DNA of 33,028 nt from Treponema sp. (GTDB lineage Bacteria > Spirochaetota > Spirochaetia > Treponematales > Breznakiellaceae), in NCBI GenBank assembly GCA_031265825.1, contig JAISCD010000117.1:1-33028 (forward strand). The letters are read 5' to 3'. A model generated the notes under the pieces. That model ran no database searches. It was not told where the DNA came from and was given only the letters and a program-made list of their open reading frames with translations. The first letter of the stretch is position 1. Every line of letters begins with the position of its first letter. Position numbers and translations under genes: made by a program. Below, one piece after another: positions 13,602-22,242 of the stretch.

Positions 13602-15560
13602 TTATTCCTTAGGCTTTGTGTATGTAAGATAATCACATTCAGGGTAATTGGAACAGCCATAGAATTCGCGTCCTTTACCACGCGCCCTGCGTAGTACAAG
13701 CTTGCCGCCGCATTTGGGACATTTACCTACAGGAATAGGTTTAGCGTTGCGGCAAGCAGGGAAGCCGGAGCAGGCTATGAAATAGCCGAACCTGCCTAAC
13801 TTCTTTACCAGAGGCTTACCGCATTTCTCGCAAAACTCGCCCGTCGGTTCGTCAAGCGAGCCTTTGCATGATTCTAGCGTCTTCCCCACCTCATCAACCC
13901 TTTTCTCAAAGGGAAACCAAAAGTCTCGAATTACATAAGTCCAGTGCAGCTTGTTTTCCTCGACCGTATCAAGCTTGCTTTCCATCTCTGCTGTGAATTC
14001 TGTATTCACCACATTGAAAAAATACTCCACCAACATATCATTGATGAGCCGCCCTAGCACAGTTGGCACGAGCTGTTTGTTGACACGTGTTACATAGTAA
14101 CGGTCGAGTAAGACAGAAATGATAGGCGCATAGGTCGAAGGTCTACCTATGCCTTTCTCTTCAAGGGTCTTAACAATTGAAGCGTCCGTATAGCGAGATG
14201 GTCCTTGCGTCCAGTGCTGTTCCTCGTGGAAGTCAATAAACACCACCGCATCTCCGATCTTTAGATATGGATAAGAAGTGCCTTTTTCTTCGGTTGACGC
14301 AAGGAATTTCAGTACTTTCAAAAAACCTTTCTGGATGATCTTTACACCTGACACACGGAAGAGCGCCTCTCCCACCTGAATATCTATACTCACGGTCTTT
14401 GTCTTGGCGTTGTTCATCTGACTCGAAACGAAGCGTTCCCAAATGATTGAATAAAGCTTGAATTGGTCGCGGGTCAGATAATCCTTCACGTCATCCGGTG
14501 TATAAGCCGTGTAGGTTGGGCGGATGGCTTCGTGCGCGTCTTGTGCCTTAGCGCCCACCGCGTATACAATGGGCTGGAGCGGCAGGTCTTCAGGGTAATG
14601 CTTGTCGATCCATTCACGCGCCTCGTCCAGCGCAGATTTGGCGATACGCACCGAGTCGGTTCTCATGTAGGTGATAAGCCCAACGCGGGATGAGGCGATA
14701 TTGGCGCCTTCGTAGAGTGTCTGCGCTATTTGCATAGTCTTTTTGCTGGTAAAGCCGAGCCTATTCGCCGCGGTTTGTTGAAGTTGAGATGTAGTGAAAG
14801 GCGGCTTTGGTCTCACGGTCTTCTCTATTTCACGGATGTTTATTACCTGTCCGTCAGTGCCTTTAATTGTGTCTATGATTGCTTGGACGTCCGTTTCTTT
14901 CTTGAGGTTAGGTTTTTCGCCTTTCCATTGGGCGAGTTGCGCGGAGAACATGGTTTTCCCGTCTTTGCAATCCGCGCTCAGCGACCAATATTCTTCCGAG
15001 ACAAAAACTTCGACCTCTTTTTCCCGCTCGCAGATAAGGCGCAACGCCACAGATTGCACTCTGCCAGCAGAAAGCCCATTTTTCACCTTCTTCCAGAGAA
15101 GCGGAGATAGGTTATAGCCTACAAGTCTATCAAGCACACGCCGGGCTTTTTGGGCATTGACCTTTGCCTCGTCAATAGCGCCGGGATTGGCAACGGCGGT
15201 TTTAATCGCCTGCGGAGTGATTTCATTGAAGCTGATGCGCTGTATCTGCGCTTTGGTCTTAGGCGCAATAGCGTTGGACAGGTGCCAAGCTATAGCTTCG
15301 CCTTCGCGGTCGTTATCACTTGCCAACAGAACACGTTCCGCTTTTTTTGCCTCTGACTGTAATTCTTTCAAAAGTTTCGCTTTGCCACGAACCGTGATAT
15401 ATTCAGGCGCAAAGTCGTGTTCTATATCTATAGCGACCCGCGATTTGGGCAAATCAATGAGATGTCCCATCGATGCCCGAACTTTAAAGTTCGGTCCAAG
15501 ATATTTTTCTATAGTTTTTGCCTTTGCAGGTGATTCTACAATAATTAATATTTTTTCCAT
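13602..15560 (-). CDS. topA: DNA topoisomerase I (type IA)
   Basis: Relaxes negative supercoils. From the chosen start the N-terminus reads MEKILIIVESPAKAKTI, with the TOPRIM glutamate at residue 9 and the DxDxE motif in SDNDREGE (Asp82, Asp84, Glu86). The active-site tyrosine is Tyr298 in GLITYMRTDS. Two C-terminal four-cysteine zinc ribbons are visible (CEKCGKPL...CSGFPAC and CPKCGGKL...CSNYPEC). The 652-residue length is shorter than E. coli TopA (865), in line with fewer C-terminal repeats. The ATG at 15560 is preferred over the upstream in-frame start at 15629: it begins the conserved domain, follows GGAAAAAGAGA, and leaves a leader of about 30 bases after the promoter. Convergent with tRNA-free sequence to the left; no terminator recognised. 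Confidence 0.97.
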   Translation of the reverse strand: MEKILIIVESPAKAKTIEKYLGPNFKVRASMGHLIDLPKSRVAIDIEHDFAPEYITVRGKAKLLKELQSEAKKAERVLLASDNDREGEAIAWHLSNAIAPKTKAQIQRISFNEITPQAIKTAVANPGAIDEAKVNAQKARRVLDRLVGYNLSPLLWKKVKNGLSAGRVQSVALRLICEREKEVEVFVSEEYWSLSADCKDGKTMFSAQLAQWKGEKPNLKKETDVQAIIDTIKGTDGQVINIREIEKTVRPKPPFTTSQLQQTAANRLGFTSKKTMQIAQTLYEGANIASSRVGLITYMRTDSVRIAKSALDEAREWIDKHYPEDLPLQPIVYAVGAKAQDAHEAIRPTYTAYTPDDVKDYLTRDQFKLYSIIWERFVSSQMNNAKTKTVSIDIQVGEALFRVSGVKIIQKGFLKVLKFLASTEEKGTSYPYLKIGDAVVFIDFHEEQHWTQGPSRYTDASIVKTLEEKGIGRPSTYAPIISVLLDRYYVTRVNKQLVPTVLGRLINDMLVEYFFNVVNTEFTAEMESKLDTVEENKLHWTYVIRDFWFPFEKRVDEVGKTLESCKGSLDEPTGEFCEKCGKPLVKKLGRFGYFIACSGFPACRNAKPIPVGKCPKCGGKLVLRRARGKGREFYGCSNYPECDYLTYTKPKE

Positions 15561-15593
15561 TCTCTTTTTCCTATGTATGCTAAGTTTTGAAAA

Positions 15594-15622
15594 AGTATGT
15601 CTTTTTTGAGAAGTTTTGTCAA
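15594..15622 (-). promoter_or_regulatory. Promoter of topA
   Basis: On the minus strand TTGACA (15622-15617), a 17-bp spacer and CATACT (15599-15594). It lies inside the longer open frame, which supports the start at 15560 rather than 15629. Confidence 0.75.
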
Positions 15623-15771
15623 TGGACAAAGTGGGAAATACTCATAAAGTATAGAGAAAAGACGGCGTATAAAGTATTTATATGCCTGTACGGGCTAAAT
15701 TTGTCCTAAATATTTCAGAATTATGTTCTGGGATATTGAATAATTTTCATAAATAGTATAGAAAGTAAACA

Positions 15772-16527
15772 ATGAACTCAATAAAGACTATTAAATTAAT
15801 ATCACTCATTATTATTTTACTATCATGTAGCAATAGAAACAATGATAAAAATATTAATCAAGAAGACACGATTGAAAATAGTGGTTTTCATGAATCTTTT
15901 CAACAAAATATAAGTCAAGTTGAAATGATATATTCTATGGAATACTATAAAAATGAGATTATCAAATACGAAGATAATTATTATGGATTTAAGGATTTAT
16001 CAATGGAGGTAAATCAATTGATGAATATATCGTCAATTGAAAAAGTAGATAAGTTAGTTCCAGACTTATTAACATTTCTAGTATCTTGGTTTAATATGAA
16101 AGGATATATTTATTATTTGTATACTTTTGATGACGATCAAAATATTGTCGAGCATTATTATTGTGGACAATTTGTTCCATTTGAGAACCATAGAATATTA
16201 ATGGAAAAATTAGATGGAGAAATATTGGAATATGGTGATATTTCAGTAGGTGATTTTAATAATGATGGAGTTAATGAAATTCTATTATATTCACACTATC
16301 CGCATATTGGCAACGTACTTTGTGTTTATGGGTTTAACGTTATGGAAAACAAATTGGAAGAATTATGTTTAGTGCCTATATATATCAATTTTGAAAATCC
16401 GTTTCCCTCGGTAGAATATATAGGAAATGGATTTAAAATTCTTGAAGTTCTGGATGATGAACTAACAGAATTGGCTTGGAATAACTATATATGGAATAAT
16501 GAACAGAATAAATATATAAAACAATAA
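15772..16527 (+). CDS. AT-rich putative lipoprotein with an FG-GAP/VCBS-like segment
   Basis: 251 residues. A Lys-containing N-terminus and a hydrophobic stretch end in a lipobox-like LLSC with Cys19, so the protein is probably a lipid-anchored exported protein. The mature part is acidic and rich in Tyr, Ile and Asn. Residues around 160-178 read GDISVGDFNNDGVNEILLY, the calcium-loop pattern (DxNxDGxxE) of FG-GAP/VCBS-type repeats; only one such motif is seen. No strong ribosome site (GAAAG six bases upstream). Codon use is very AT-rich compared with topA and the aminotransferase. With the ABC genes that follow, it forms an island probably gained by transfer. Precise function unknown. Confidence 0.7.
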   Translation: MNSIKTIKLISLIIILLSCSNRNNDKNINQEDTIENSGFHESFQQNISQVEMIYSMEYYKNEIIKYEDNYYGFKDLSMEVNQLMNISSIEKVDKLVPDLLTFLVSWFNMKGYIYYLYTFDDDQNIVEHYYCGQFVPFENHRILMEKLDGEILEYGDISVGDFNNDGVNEILLYSHYPHIGNVLCVYGFNVMENKLEELCLVPIYINFENPFPSVEYIGNGFKILEVLDDELTELAWNNYIWNNEQNKYIKQ

Positions 16528-16660
16528 AATACGCTCGTACAATGGCTATGACGCAAATCTTTTGGAAACATTATGTCAGGTGGCTATACTGTTAAGGCTA
16601 TCACCACCGTATTGTTGTATTATTTTATATACATTTTTGGAGACAAAAATTTTAAAAGCA

Positions 16661-16827
16661 GTTCCTAGAGAATGGACATTGGGTCTCTGAGAGTGGACGT
16701 CGGGTCTCTGAGAGTAGATGTCGGGTCTTTGAGAGAGAAAATTGGCTCTCGGAGAGCCGAAATCGGGTCTTTTAGAGAGGACCTTGGTTCTCAGAGAATC
16801 GAAGTTGGGTCTCAAAGAACCGACATT
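16661..16827. repeat. 21-bp minisatellite C (about 8 units)
   Basis: Seven full 21-bp units start at 16681, 16702, 16723, 16744, 16765, 16786 and 16807, with a partial unit before. Consensus GGGTCTCTGAGAGTGGACGTC, diverged between units. The minus strand is open (heptads like RPDVHSQ) but lacks a ribosome site. The array sits between the lipoprotein and the permease genes; the rest of 16528-16958 shows no gene. Confidence 0.9.
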
Positions 16828-16958
16828 CTATAAGAAAGAATCAAATGGTGTTCCCTAAAAGAAGAAGTCGGGACTTTTTGAATAGATACTGACTATTCAA
16901 GAGTGGAAATTGTATCTGTTGGAAACAAAATTAAATAGGATAAAGTATAATAAATTGG

Positions 16959-16996
16959 TTGACAAGAATATTTATATAACGTATAATAAAATTATT
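16959..16996 (+). promoter_or_regulatory. Consensus promoter of the ABC operon, leaderless architecture
   Basis: Perfect TTGACA (16959-16964), a 17-bp spacer and perfect TATAAT (16982-16987), then nine bases before the ATG at 16997. The expected first transcribed base is about 16994, leaving a leader of some three bases. This excludes the upstream TTG at 16910 as start. Confidence 0.85.
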
Positions 16997-18052
16997 ATGA
17001 TCCTTCTATTATTTTGGATTAAAGTAATACTTAAACGAGTCGTAGAATTCATTAAAATCTCTCCAGTCATAACTATTGGCGCTATAATAATAGCAGCCGC
17101 CTTGATTTACACTAATACCAATATACAATTAACCCTAAATTTTAATAAACTTATAATCATTTTATCTATTTTAATAATTATACCTATTATCATATCCTTA
17201 AAAGAATATAATGTTTTAGGAAAGATAATATTTCATGCAAAAAGTAATTATTCAAATCAGTTATTACGGTATATCTTTTTTATAAAAAGGTCTTTACTGA
17301 ATAATATTGTTATGATATTATTTTTTATACTCATATTTTTAAACAGAATAACTTTTGATTTTTCTTTTACTGTATGGAAAATATTATGTATATTCCCATT
17401 ATCTGTCTTCTTATCACTAATAGTTACCGTTTTAAGAAATAATGAAAGAAAAATAATCAGAAAAAGAAATAAAGTACATATAAACCCAGTTATTAAAAGC
17501 ACTTTATATGATTATATAGATTCGGTGCTAGGGGCTGTTATAGTTATTGCATTATCACTATTTATAGCTATAGAACTATTCAAGGATAAAACCATATTAA
17601 ATGAAATGGTGGAACCTGTTTTTATCCCTTTGATATTATTCGTGCTATTATACATAGGTTCTATCGGGTTATCTGATTCTGTAGTAAATACAAATTGGTT
17701 GTTTTATGCCATAATTTCATTGAATTTTAAATATCATTTTAAAAGAATGTTGATATTTATACTTGCATTTTATAGTATTGTCTTATTACAATATGTAATT
17801 ATCATAATGTATATTGACATTGCATTATTGTTAATATATCTATTCGCCATTATTTTGACAATGTTATTCTCAATATGTATTGCCTATTTAAAAGAAAATA
17901 TGATAAAGAAAATAATGGTATATGGAGTTTATATTGGGATAACCGTACCTATATTATATTTTAATCCGTATATTATATTAGCAGGTGTTTTCCTGGGCAT
18001 TATCGTATTTTTTATGGCAAGAAATGATTTTATCGAATGGGGATATTTATGA
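16997..18052 (+). CDS. ABC-2-type transporter permease (polytopic membrane protein)
   Basis: 351 residues from the ATG chosen by the leaderless promoter, with about ten hydrophobic membrane segments and very high Ile/Leu content. It is followed with a four-base overlap (ATGA) by an ABC ATPase gene, so it is almost certainly the membrane half of that exporter. Sequence motifs that would tell the substrate are not visible; ABC-2 exporters of peptides, lantibiotics or drugs are the nearest analogy. No Shine-Dalgarno sequence is present. A longer frame begins at a TTG at 16910, but the promoter lies within it. AT-rich, as for the whole island. Confidence 0.8.
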   Translation: MILLLFWIKVILKRVVEFIKISPVITIGAIIIAAALIYTNTNIQLTLNFNKLIIILSILIIIPIIISLKEYNVLGKIIFHAKSNYSNQLLRYIFFIKRSLLNNIVMILFFILIFLNRITFDFSFTVWKILCIFPLSVFLSLIVTVLRNNERKIIRKRNKVHINPVIKSTLYDYIDSVLGAVIVIALSLFIAIELFKDKTILNEMVEPVFIPLILFVLLYIGSIGLSDSVVNTNWLFYAIISLNFKYHFKRMLIFILAFYSIVLLQYVIIIMYIDIALLLIYLFAIILTMLFSICIAYLKENMIKKIMVYGVYIGITVPILYFNPYIILAGVFLGIIVFFMARNDFIEWGYL

Positions 18053-18783
18053 TAAGATGTGAAAATCTTACCAAAGTTTTTGATGAGAAAGCTGGTATAT
18101 ATGATATTAATTTACAATTTTTGCCCGGAGTATTGTATGGCATAATCGGCTATAACGGCGCGGGGAAAACTACGCTTTTGCGCTGTATCGAAGGTTTATA
18201 CCTTCCAACAACAGGTCATGTTTATCATAATGATACAAGTACGAAAAAAGAAAAGGAATTTTTGCATATTAGGAAAAAGATAGCTTATTTACCTACCGAT
18301 GAATATTTATATAAAAAATTAACTTGTATAGAAAATATTGAATTAGCAACGATTTTGAGAACGGGAAAGAATAAATTAACCGATGAGACACGAGAATTAA
18401 TAAAATATTTTGAGGCACAGGGCTTTTTAGGCAAGCGTTTTTGTGATTGTTCGACCGGTATGAAGAAAAAGATACAAATTATTATCAGTCTGATAGGAGA
18501 AATTGATACCATAATATGGGATGAACCGAATGATGGACTTGATATTATTTCAAATTTAAGAATAAAAAGGTTGCTAAATTATTATAAGAGTAAAAATGTA
18601 ACTGTTCTGTTGTCGTGTCATGTTATAGAATTTTTGGACAATTTTATTGACTATTGTGTTATAATACAGGATGGTAAAATCATCGAAAAACAAGAAGCAA
18701 GAAATATAAAATCATTAGAAGAATTATATATAAGACATATTGAAGAAGACAAAATACTATATCCATTTAATGGAAATAAATAA
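18049..18783 (+). CDS. ABC transporter ATP-binding protein
   Basis: 244 residues. Walker A GYNGAGKTT (34-42), ABC signature CSTGMKKK (134-141, diverged from LSGGQ as is common in ABC-2 exporters), Walker B TIIWDEP (154-160), D-loop GLD, and switch His191. The Q-loop position reads YLPTDE, with Thr83 where glutamine is usual. It overlaps the permease gene by four bases, and GGGG seven bases upstream makes 18049 a better start than 18037. It energises the permease; the substrate is unknown. The AT-rich composition, with a more GC-rich Walker A block, matches its neighbours rather than the chromosome backbone. Confidence 0.93.
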   Translation: MIRCENLTKVFDEKAGIYDINLQFLPGVLYGIIGYNGAGKTTLLRCIEGLYLPTTGHVYHNDTSTKKEKEFLHIRKKIAYLPTDEYLYKKLTCIENIELATILRTGKNKLTDETRELIKYFEAQGFLGKRFCDCSTGMKKKIQIIISLIGEIDTIIWDEPNDGLDIISNLRIKRLLNYYKSKNVTVLLSCHVIEFLDNFIDYCVIIQDGKIIEKQEARNIKSLEELYIRHIEEDKILYPFNGNK

Positions 18784-18931
18784 AATCGGAAACTGCGCAT
18801 AATAGGACTGTTTACACTTCTGCCTTGTTGGGTATTTGCTATGTTATTCTGCTACGCTTCATTCACATCGCAAGCCTCCGCTAAAACGTCATATAGACGG
18901 AACGATATAAAGGACTAATGCTTTATACGCA

Positions 18932-18966
18932 TTGACACAATATTGTAATATCACTATCTTATTGGC
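18932..18966 (+). promoter_or_regulatory. Promoter of the aminotransferase gene, leaderless architecture
   Basis: TTGACA (18932-18937), a 17-bp spacer and TATCTT (18955-18960), then exactly six bases before the ATG at 18967. The predicted first transcribed base is the A of the start codon; no ribosome site is present. Confidence 0.75.
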
Positions 18967-20268
18967 ATGAATGTTTTAGCTGAAGAACTTAACAACGCGC
19001 TGGAAGGCACGATAGCCGGGCGGATGCTCTCGAAAGTGGGGCGGCGGATATATTTTCCCAAAGGCATCATCGCGCAATCCGCGGAAGCAAAAAAGGCGGC
19101 GTCCAAAGCAAACGCCACCATCGGTATGGCTTTTAGCCATGGTTCGCCCCTACTCATGTCGGTTATCAAAGACGCTATGCCCGTCTTCAAACCATCTGAA
19201 ATAGTCGCCTATGCGCCCACTGCGGGCGTAGAAGAAGCGCGTCTCGCATGGAAAAATCTTTTGTCTCAAAAGAACCCTTCCATAACGGAACACACATCGC
19301 TCCCCGTAGTTGTATCGGGACTCACGGCGGGTATTTCCCTTACCGCCTCGCTTTTCCTTGACGAAGAGCAAACGATATTGGCAAGCGCCCCCTGCTGGGA
19401 CAATTACGAACTCATCTTTCAAGAGAGATACGGCGCATCTTTAAAAGAAATCCCGTTCTTTAACGGCGGCGCGGGGCTTGACATGGATTCCATTGAGAAA
19501 GGTGTAAGAGAGCAGGCGGAAACAGGCGTCGTCCGCATCATCTTGAACTTCCCCAACAACCCTTCAGGCTATTCTCCCACCATTGAGGAAGCGGAAAAGC
19601 TCATTGGGCTGTTCAAAGATGTTGCGGACAAAGGCACGGATATGCTTATCATCTGCGACGATGCGTATTTTGGGCTTTTTTATGAAGACCATATCATACA
19701 AGAGTCGATATTTTGTCAACTCTCAACCTTACACGAAAGGATTCTCGCGGTAAAAATTGACGGTCCTACGAAAGAAGATTATGCGTGGGGGTTGAGAATG
19801 GGCTTTATGACATTTGGATCGAGAAATCTGACGGCGGTTCATTACGATGCTTTGGTAAAGAAACTTACCGGCGCCATAAGATCGACGGTTTCTTGTGCAA
19901 ACACGCCCGCTCAGTACCTCATGTTAAAGACGATGAACGACCCACGCACGCCTGTAGAGAAAGACAAATATTTCAATATCTTAAAGAATCGTTACCTTGC
20001 GGTGAAGAAATTCGTATCCGCGCACGCTGAAGACAAGAATCTTCACGCGCTTCCCTTCAATTCTGGTTATTTTATGAGTTTCCGTTGCATGGGCGTCAAA
20101 GCCGAAACCCTGCGGCAACGGCTCCTTGCAAAAGGCGTCGGCGTTGTTGCGCTAGGCGACGCCTACATCCGAGTAGCTTTCTCCAGCATTGAAGAGGAAG
20201 ACATCCCCGCTATATACCATTTAATATACGAAGAAGCCGCCGTTTTAGGAGAGAGTCAGACACCGTAG
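18967..20268 (+). CDS. PLP-dependent aminotransferase, class I/II fold
   Basis: 433 residues. Fold-type I aminotransferase motifs are visible: FPNNPSGY (195-202), the cofactor aspartate and tyrosine in CDDAYFG (Asp231, Tyr234), and the probable Schiff-base lysine Lys269 in DGPTKEDYAWGLRMGF. Near the C-terminus, YIRVAFSS supplies the substrate-carboxylate arginine. Such enzymes transfer amino groups between amino acids and 2-oxo acids; the specific substrate cannot be read from sequence. The start is fixed by the leaderless promoter. The last residues (ESQTP) and the TAG stop are encoded by a TCAGACACC repeat, so the native C-terminus appears to have been replaced or extended. Base composition returns to that of the chromosome backbone here. 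Confidence 0.92.
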   Translation: MNVLAEELNNALEGTIAGRMLSKVGRRIYFPKGIIAQSAEAKKAASKANATIGMAFSHGSPLLMSVIKDAMPVFKPSEIVAYAPTAGVEEARLAWKNLLSQKNPSITEHTSLPVVVSGLTAGISLTASLFLDEEQTILASAPCWDNYELIFQERYGASLKEIPFFNGGAGLDMDSIEKGVREQAETGVVRIILNFPNNPSGYSPTIEEAEKLIGLFKDVADKGTDMLIICDDAYFGLFYEDHIIQESIFCQLSTLHERILAVKIDGPTKEDYAWGLRMGFMTFGSRNLTAVHYDALVKKLTGAIRSTVSCANTPAQYLMLKTMNDPRTPVEKDKYFNILKNRYLAVKKFVSAHAEDKNLHALPFNSGYFMSFRCMGVKAETLRQRLLAKGVGVVALGDAYIRVAFSSIEEEDIPAIYHLIYEEAAVLGESQTP

Positions 20269-20786
20269 GTACGCCTCTGCGCCCAGATGTCTGACACCAC
20301 CCGCTCGTAACGGGCGTTGCCTAAAAGGTGCGCCATTATCCTCGTCATAATAAGTAAGAAGGGGGGCGCTATTTCCGAAACGTGATTGCGTGCGCCCGCC
20401 CTTGTGTCGCGCCCCCCTCCGCTCCAGCCCCGCCCCGCACGGGTGGGTTAAAGGGCGGGTGTTCCGCTACCCGCAAAGACAAAAGGCGGGGCGGAGCAAG
20501 TCGCTTTAGAACACCCGAAGGGTGTTTGAATACTTCCCAACGGTTGTTGTCTGAAAGGAAGCGCCGCTGATCCCGACCTGGCGGAACCACGCTTGCACGC
20601 AAGCGGAGCCTGCTCGGTGTCTGACACTGCCCGTACGCCGCCACGCTACGCCGCCCGTCGCCGATCCCCCTCCGCTCCAGCCCCGCCCCGCACGGGTGGG
20701 TTTAAAGGGCGGGTCTTACGCTACCCCCCAAAACAAAAGGCGAGGCGGAGCAAGTTGCTTTAGCACACCCGAAGGGTGTTTCCAAC
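20269..20786. repeat. Intergenic repeat mosaic (GC-rich duplicated block, palindromes, dispersed repeat)
   Basis: No gene. Contents: TCTGACACC palindromes at about 20257, 20288 and 20617; and a GC stem GGGGGGCGC (20361-20369) pairing with GCGCCCCCC (20409-20417). A block of about 115 bp occurs twice (about 20413-20535 and 20665-20783), sharing CCTCCGCTCCAGCCCCGCCC, GCACGGGTGGG, AAAGGGCGGG and GGCGGAGCAAG. A long dispersed-repeat copy lies at about 20508-20616 (CACCCGAAGGGTGTTTGAAT, GCGCCGCTGATCCCGACC). Together they form a nested repeat island. Confidence 0.85.
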
Positions 20787-21608
20787 CTAGTCTTTCTTGT
20801 TATCGTCATGGAAGAAGTACATTTTATGCGGAAGATGTTCCATTGTCTGCATAAATTCGTGGATTTCCCGCTCTTTAATACGCCAAAATTTGTAGAAAGC
20901 CTGTCTTGAAAAATATATGGAGGCGAATCTTTGGAATATATTAGGGAAGTGTTCCCTGATAACGTTGAACACATCGGCTTTGAAGCCGCCGCGCAGGTTC
21001 AGGTTTTCAAATCCGACGTAAGAGGCGTATTTTTCAACGGATTTAACGATAGTTTGATAATCCGAGAAGAAGGGAATAATCGGGGAGATAAAGGCGAAGA
21101 CCGTAATCCCCGCCGCATGAAGGGCGCGCATGGCTTCTATCCGCTCCGAAGGAGGGGGGGCGAAAGGCTCGGTAAGGCGGGCGAGTTCGTCGTCCACGGA
21201 CAGAGAAAATCCTACCTTTATATCTTTTATCTGCGATAAGACGTCAATGTCGCGTAAAACGAGGGGCGACTTAGTAAGTATTTCAATATGAGCGAGACTG
21301 TCCGTCAAATTCCACAAGAGAGCGCGAGTTTTCTCAAATTGCTTTTCAAAGTGATTATAAGGGTCGGTCGCGGAGCCTATCAAGATGTTCTTATCTTGAA
21401 ATTTATTGTCTGGAAAAGTGTAATTCTCTTTCACGTCGAGAAAAGTACACCATTTTTCGTTTTTATGTCCTGTGAAACGCGCCATATATTCCGCATAACA
21501 GTACACGCATCCGTGCGTACAGCCGATATAAGGGTTTATTGTAAAATCCGCGTTCTTTAGTTTTGTTATAGTAATGATGCTGTGTGCATTCACGTGGTTT
21601 ACGTTCAT
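20787..21608 (-). CDS. Radical SAM protein, spore-photoproduct-lyase-like (SplB/Rv2578c type)
   Basis: 273 residues. The radical SAM iron-sulfur motif is CTHGCVYC (Cys30, Cys34, Cys37), preceded by INPYIGC and followed by YAEYMARF, as in the SPL-like 'DNA repair photolyase' group. Later segments ILIGSATDPYNHFEK, IEILTKSPLVLRD and FSLSVDDELARLTEP match the barrel strands typical of this group. These enzymes use a 5'-deoxyadenosyl radical; their substrate outside true spore formers is generally not established. AAGGAG six bases before the ATG supports this start. It stands alone between repeats. Confidence 0.88.
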   Translation of the reverse strand: MNVNHVNAHSIITITKLKNADFTINPYIGCTHGCVYCYAEYMARFTGHKNEKWCTFLDVKENYTFPDNKFQDKNILIGSATDPYNHFEKQFEKTRALLWNLTDSLAHIEILTKSPLVLRDIDVLSQIKDIKVGFSLSVDDELARLTEPFAPPPSERIEAMRALHAAGITVFAFISPIIPFFSDYQTIVKSVEKYASYVGFENLNLRGGFKADVFNVIREHFPNIFQRFASIYFSRQAFYKFWRIKEREIHEFMQTMEHLPHKMYFFHDDNKKD

Positions 21609-21993
21609 CTGATTCTCCTTGGGGAAATAATCGTCACGCAGGCGCGCGCCGATTTGATTAAACGCTGTGAGAGGGAAGACGGCTTTAGCGCCGACGGGAA
21701 AGTAAAAGAATATAAGGGAAACGCTTGATCAGACCGAAAAAACTTTTACTTTGGTGTTATAAACGAAAATCAAAACAGCGATAAGGATAAGAGAGGCGGT
21801 AGTCTTGACGTTCCACGTAGGCGATTTGACAACAAAAGGGCGGCGTTCATAAGACGTTTAGCTACAACGTCCTATTCGACTTGGGTTTCTTTCTTCGTTC
21901 TATTTTACAAGAACGGCGGAACGACCTAAATCGTCTTTATATTAGGCTCTTCTTCTATAGTTGGAATCCTTTAACCTGCTCAAACAGCTTTGC
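21609..21993. other. Intergenic region with short protein-like fragments, no intact gene
   Basis: A plus-strand frame ending at 21728 reads ADLIKRCEREDGFSADGKVK. A minus-strand frame 21857-21729 reads PFVVKSPTWNVKTTASLILI, a hydrophobic, membrane-like tail. Both are short and lack start codons with ribosome sites. TTGACG and TTGACA hexamers at about 21804-21835 have no good -10 partner. Because a plus-strand terminator follows at 21994, a small RNA is also possible, but I see no recognisable RNA family. Confidence 0.35.
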
Positions 21994-22035
21994 AAGGACG
22001 GTTTTAAGCAATTATCTTCAGAAACCGTCCTTTTT
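21994..22035 (+). terminator. Rho-independent terminator
   Basis: AAGGACGGTTT (21994-22004) pairs with AAACCGTCCTT (22022-22032), followed by TTT. No coding gene ends upstream on this strand, so it points to an unrecognised transcript or a remnant. Confidence 0.75.
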
Positions 22036-22142
22036 GGACTTATTTTAACCACTGAAACATTTCTGTACATGATTACAAAATTAGTCCGTTTTTATAAAGT
22101 ATAACGTTTTTAGAATAAATTGCAAGGGGGGATAATAATAAA

Positions 22143-22170
22143 ACCAGCGATCCATCACTGGATCGCTGGT
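22143..22170 (-). terminator. Probable terminator of the HU-HIG gene
   Basis: A perfect 11-bp stem, ACCAGCGATCC/GGATCGCTGGT, with a six-base loop. On the minus strand it is followed by TTTATTATTAT. It lies 73 bp after the HU-HIG stop. A second stem (CGTCCGCC/GGCGGACG) stands between, at about 22199-22231. Confidence 0.75.
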
Positions 22171-22242
22171 ATGCGTAACATCTTTCACTACGCGCCGCTC
22201 GTCCGCCCGCGCCAGAAATGACGGCGGACGGACGATTCTTAC

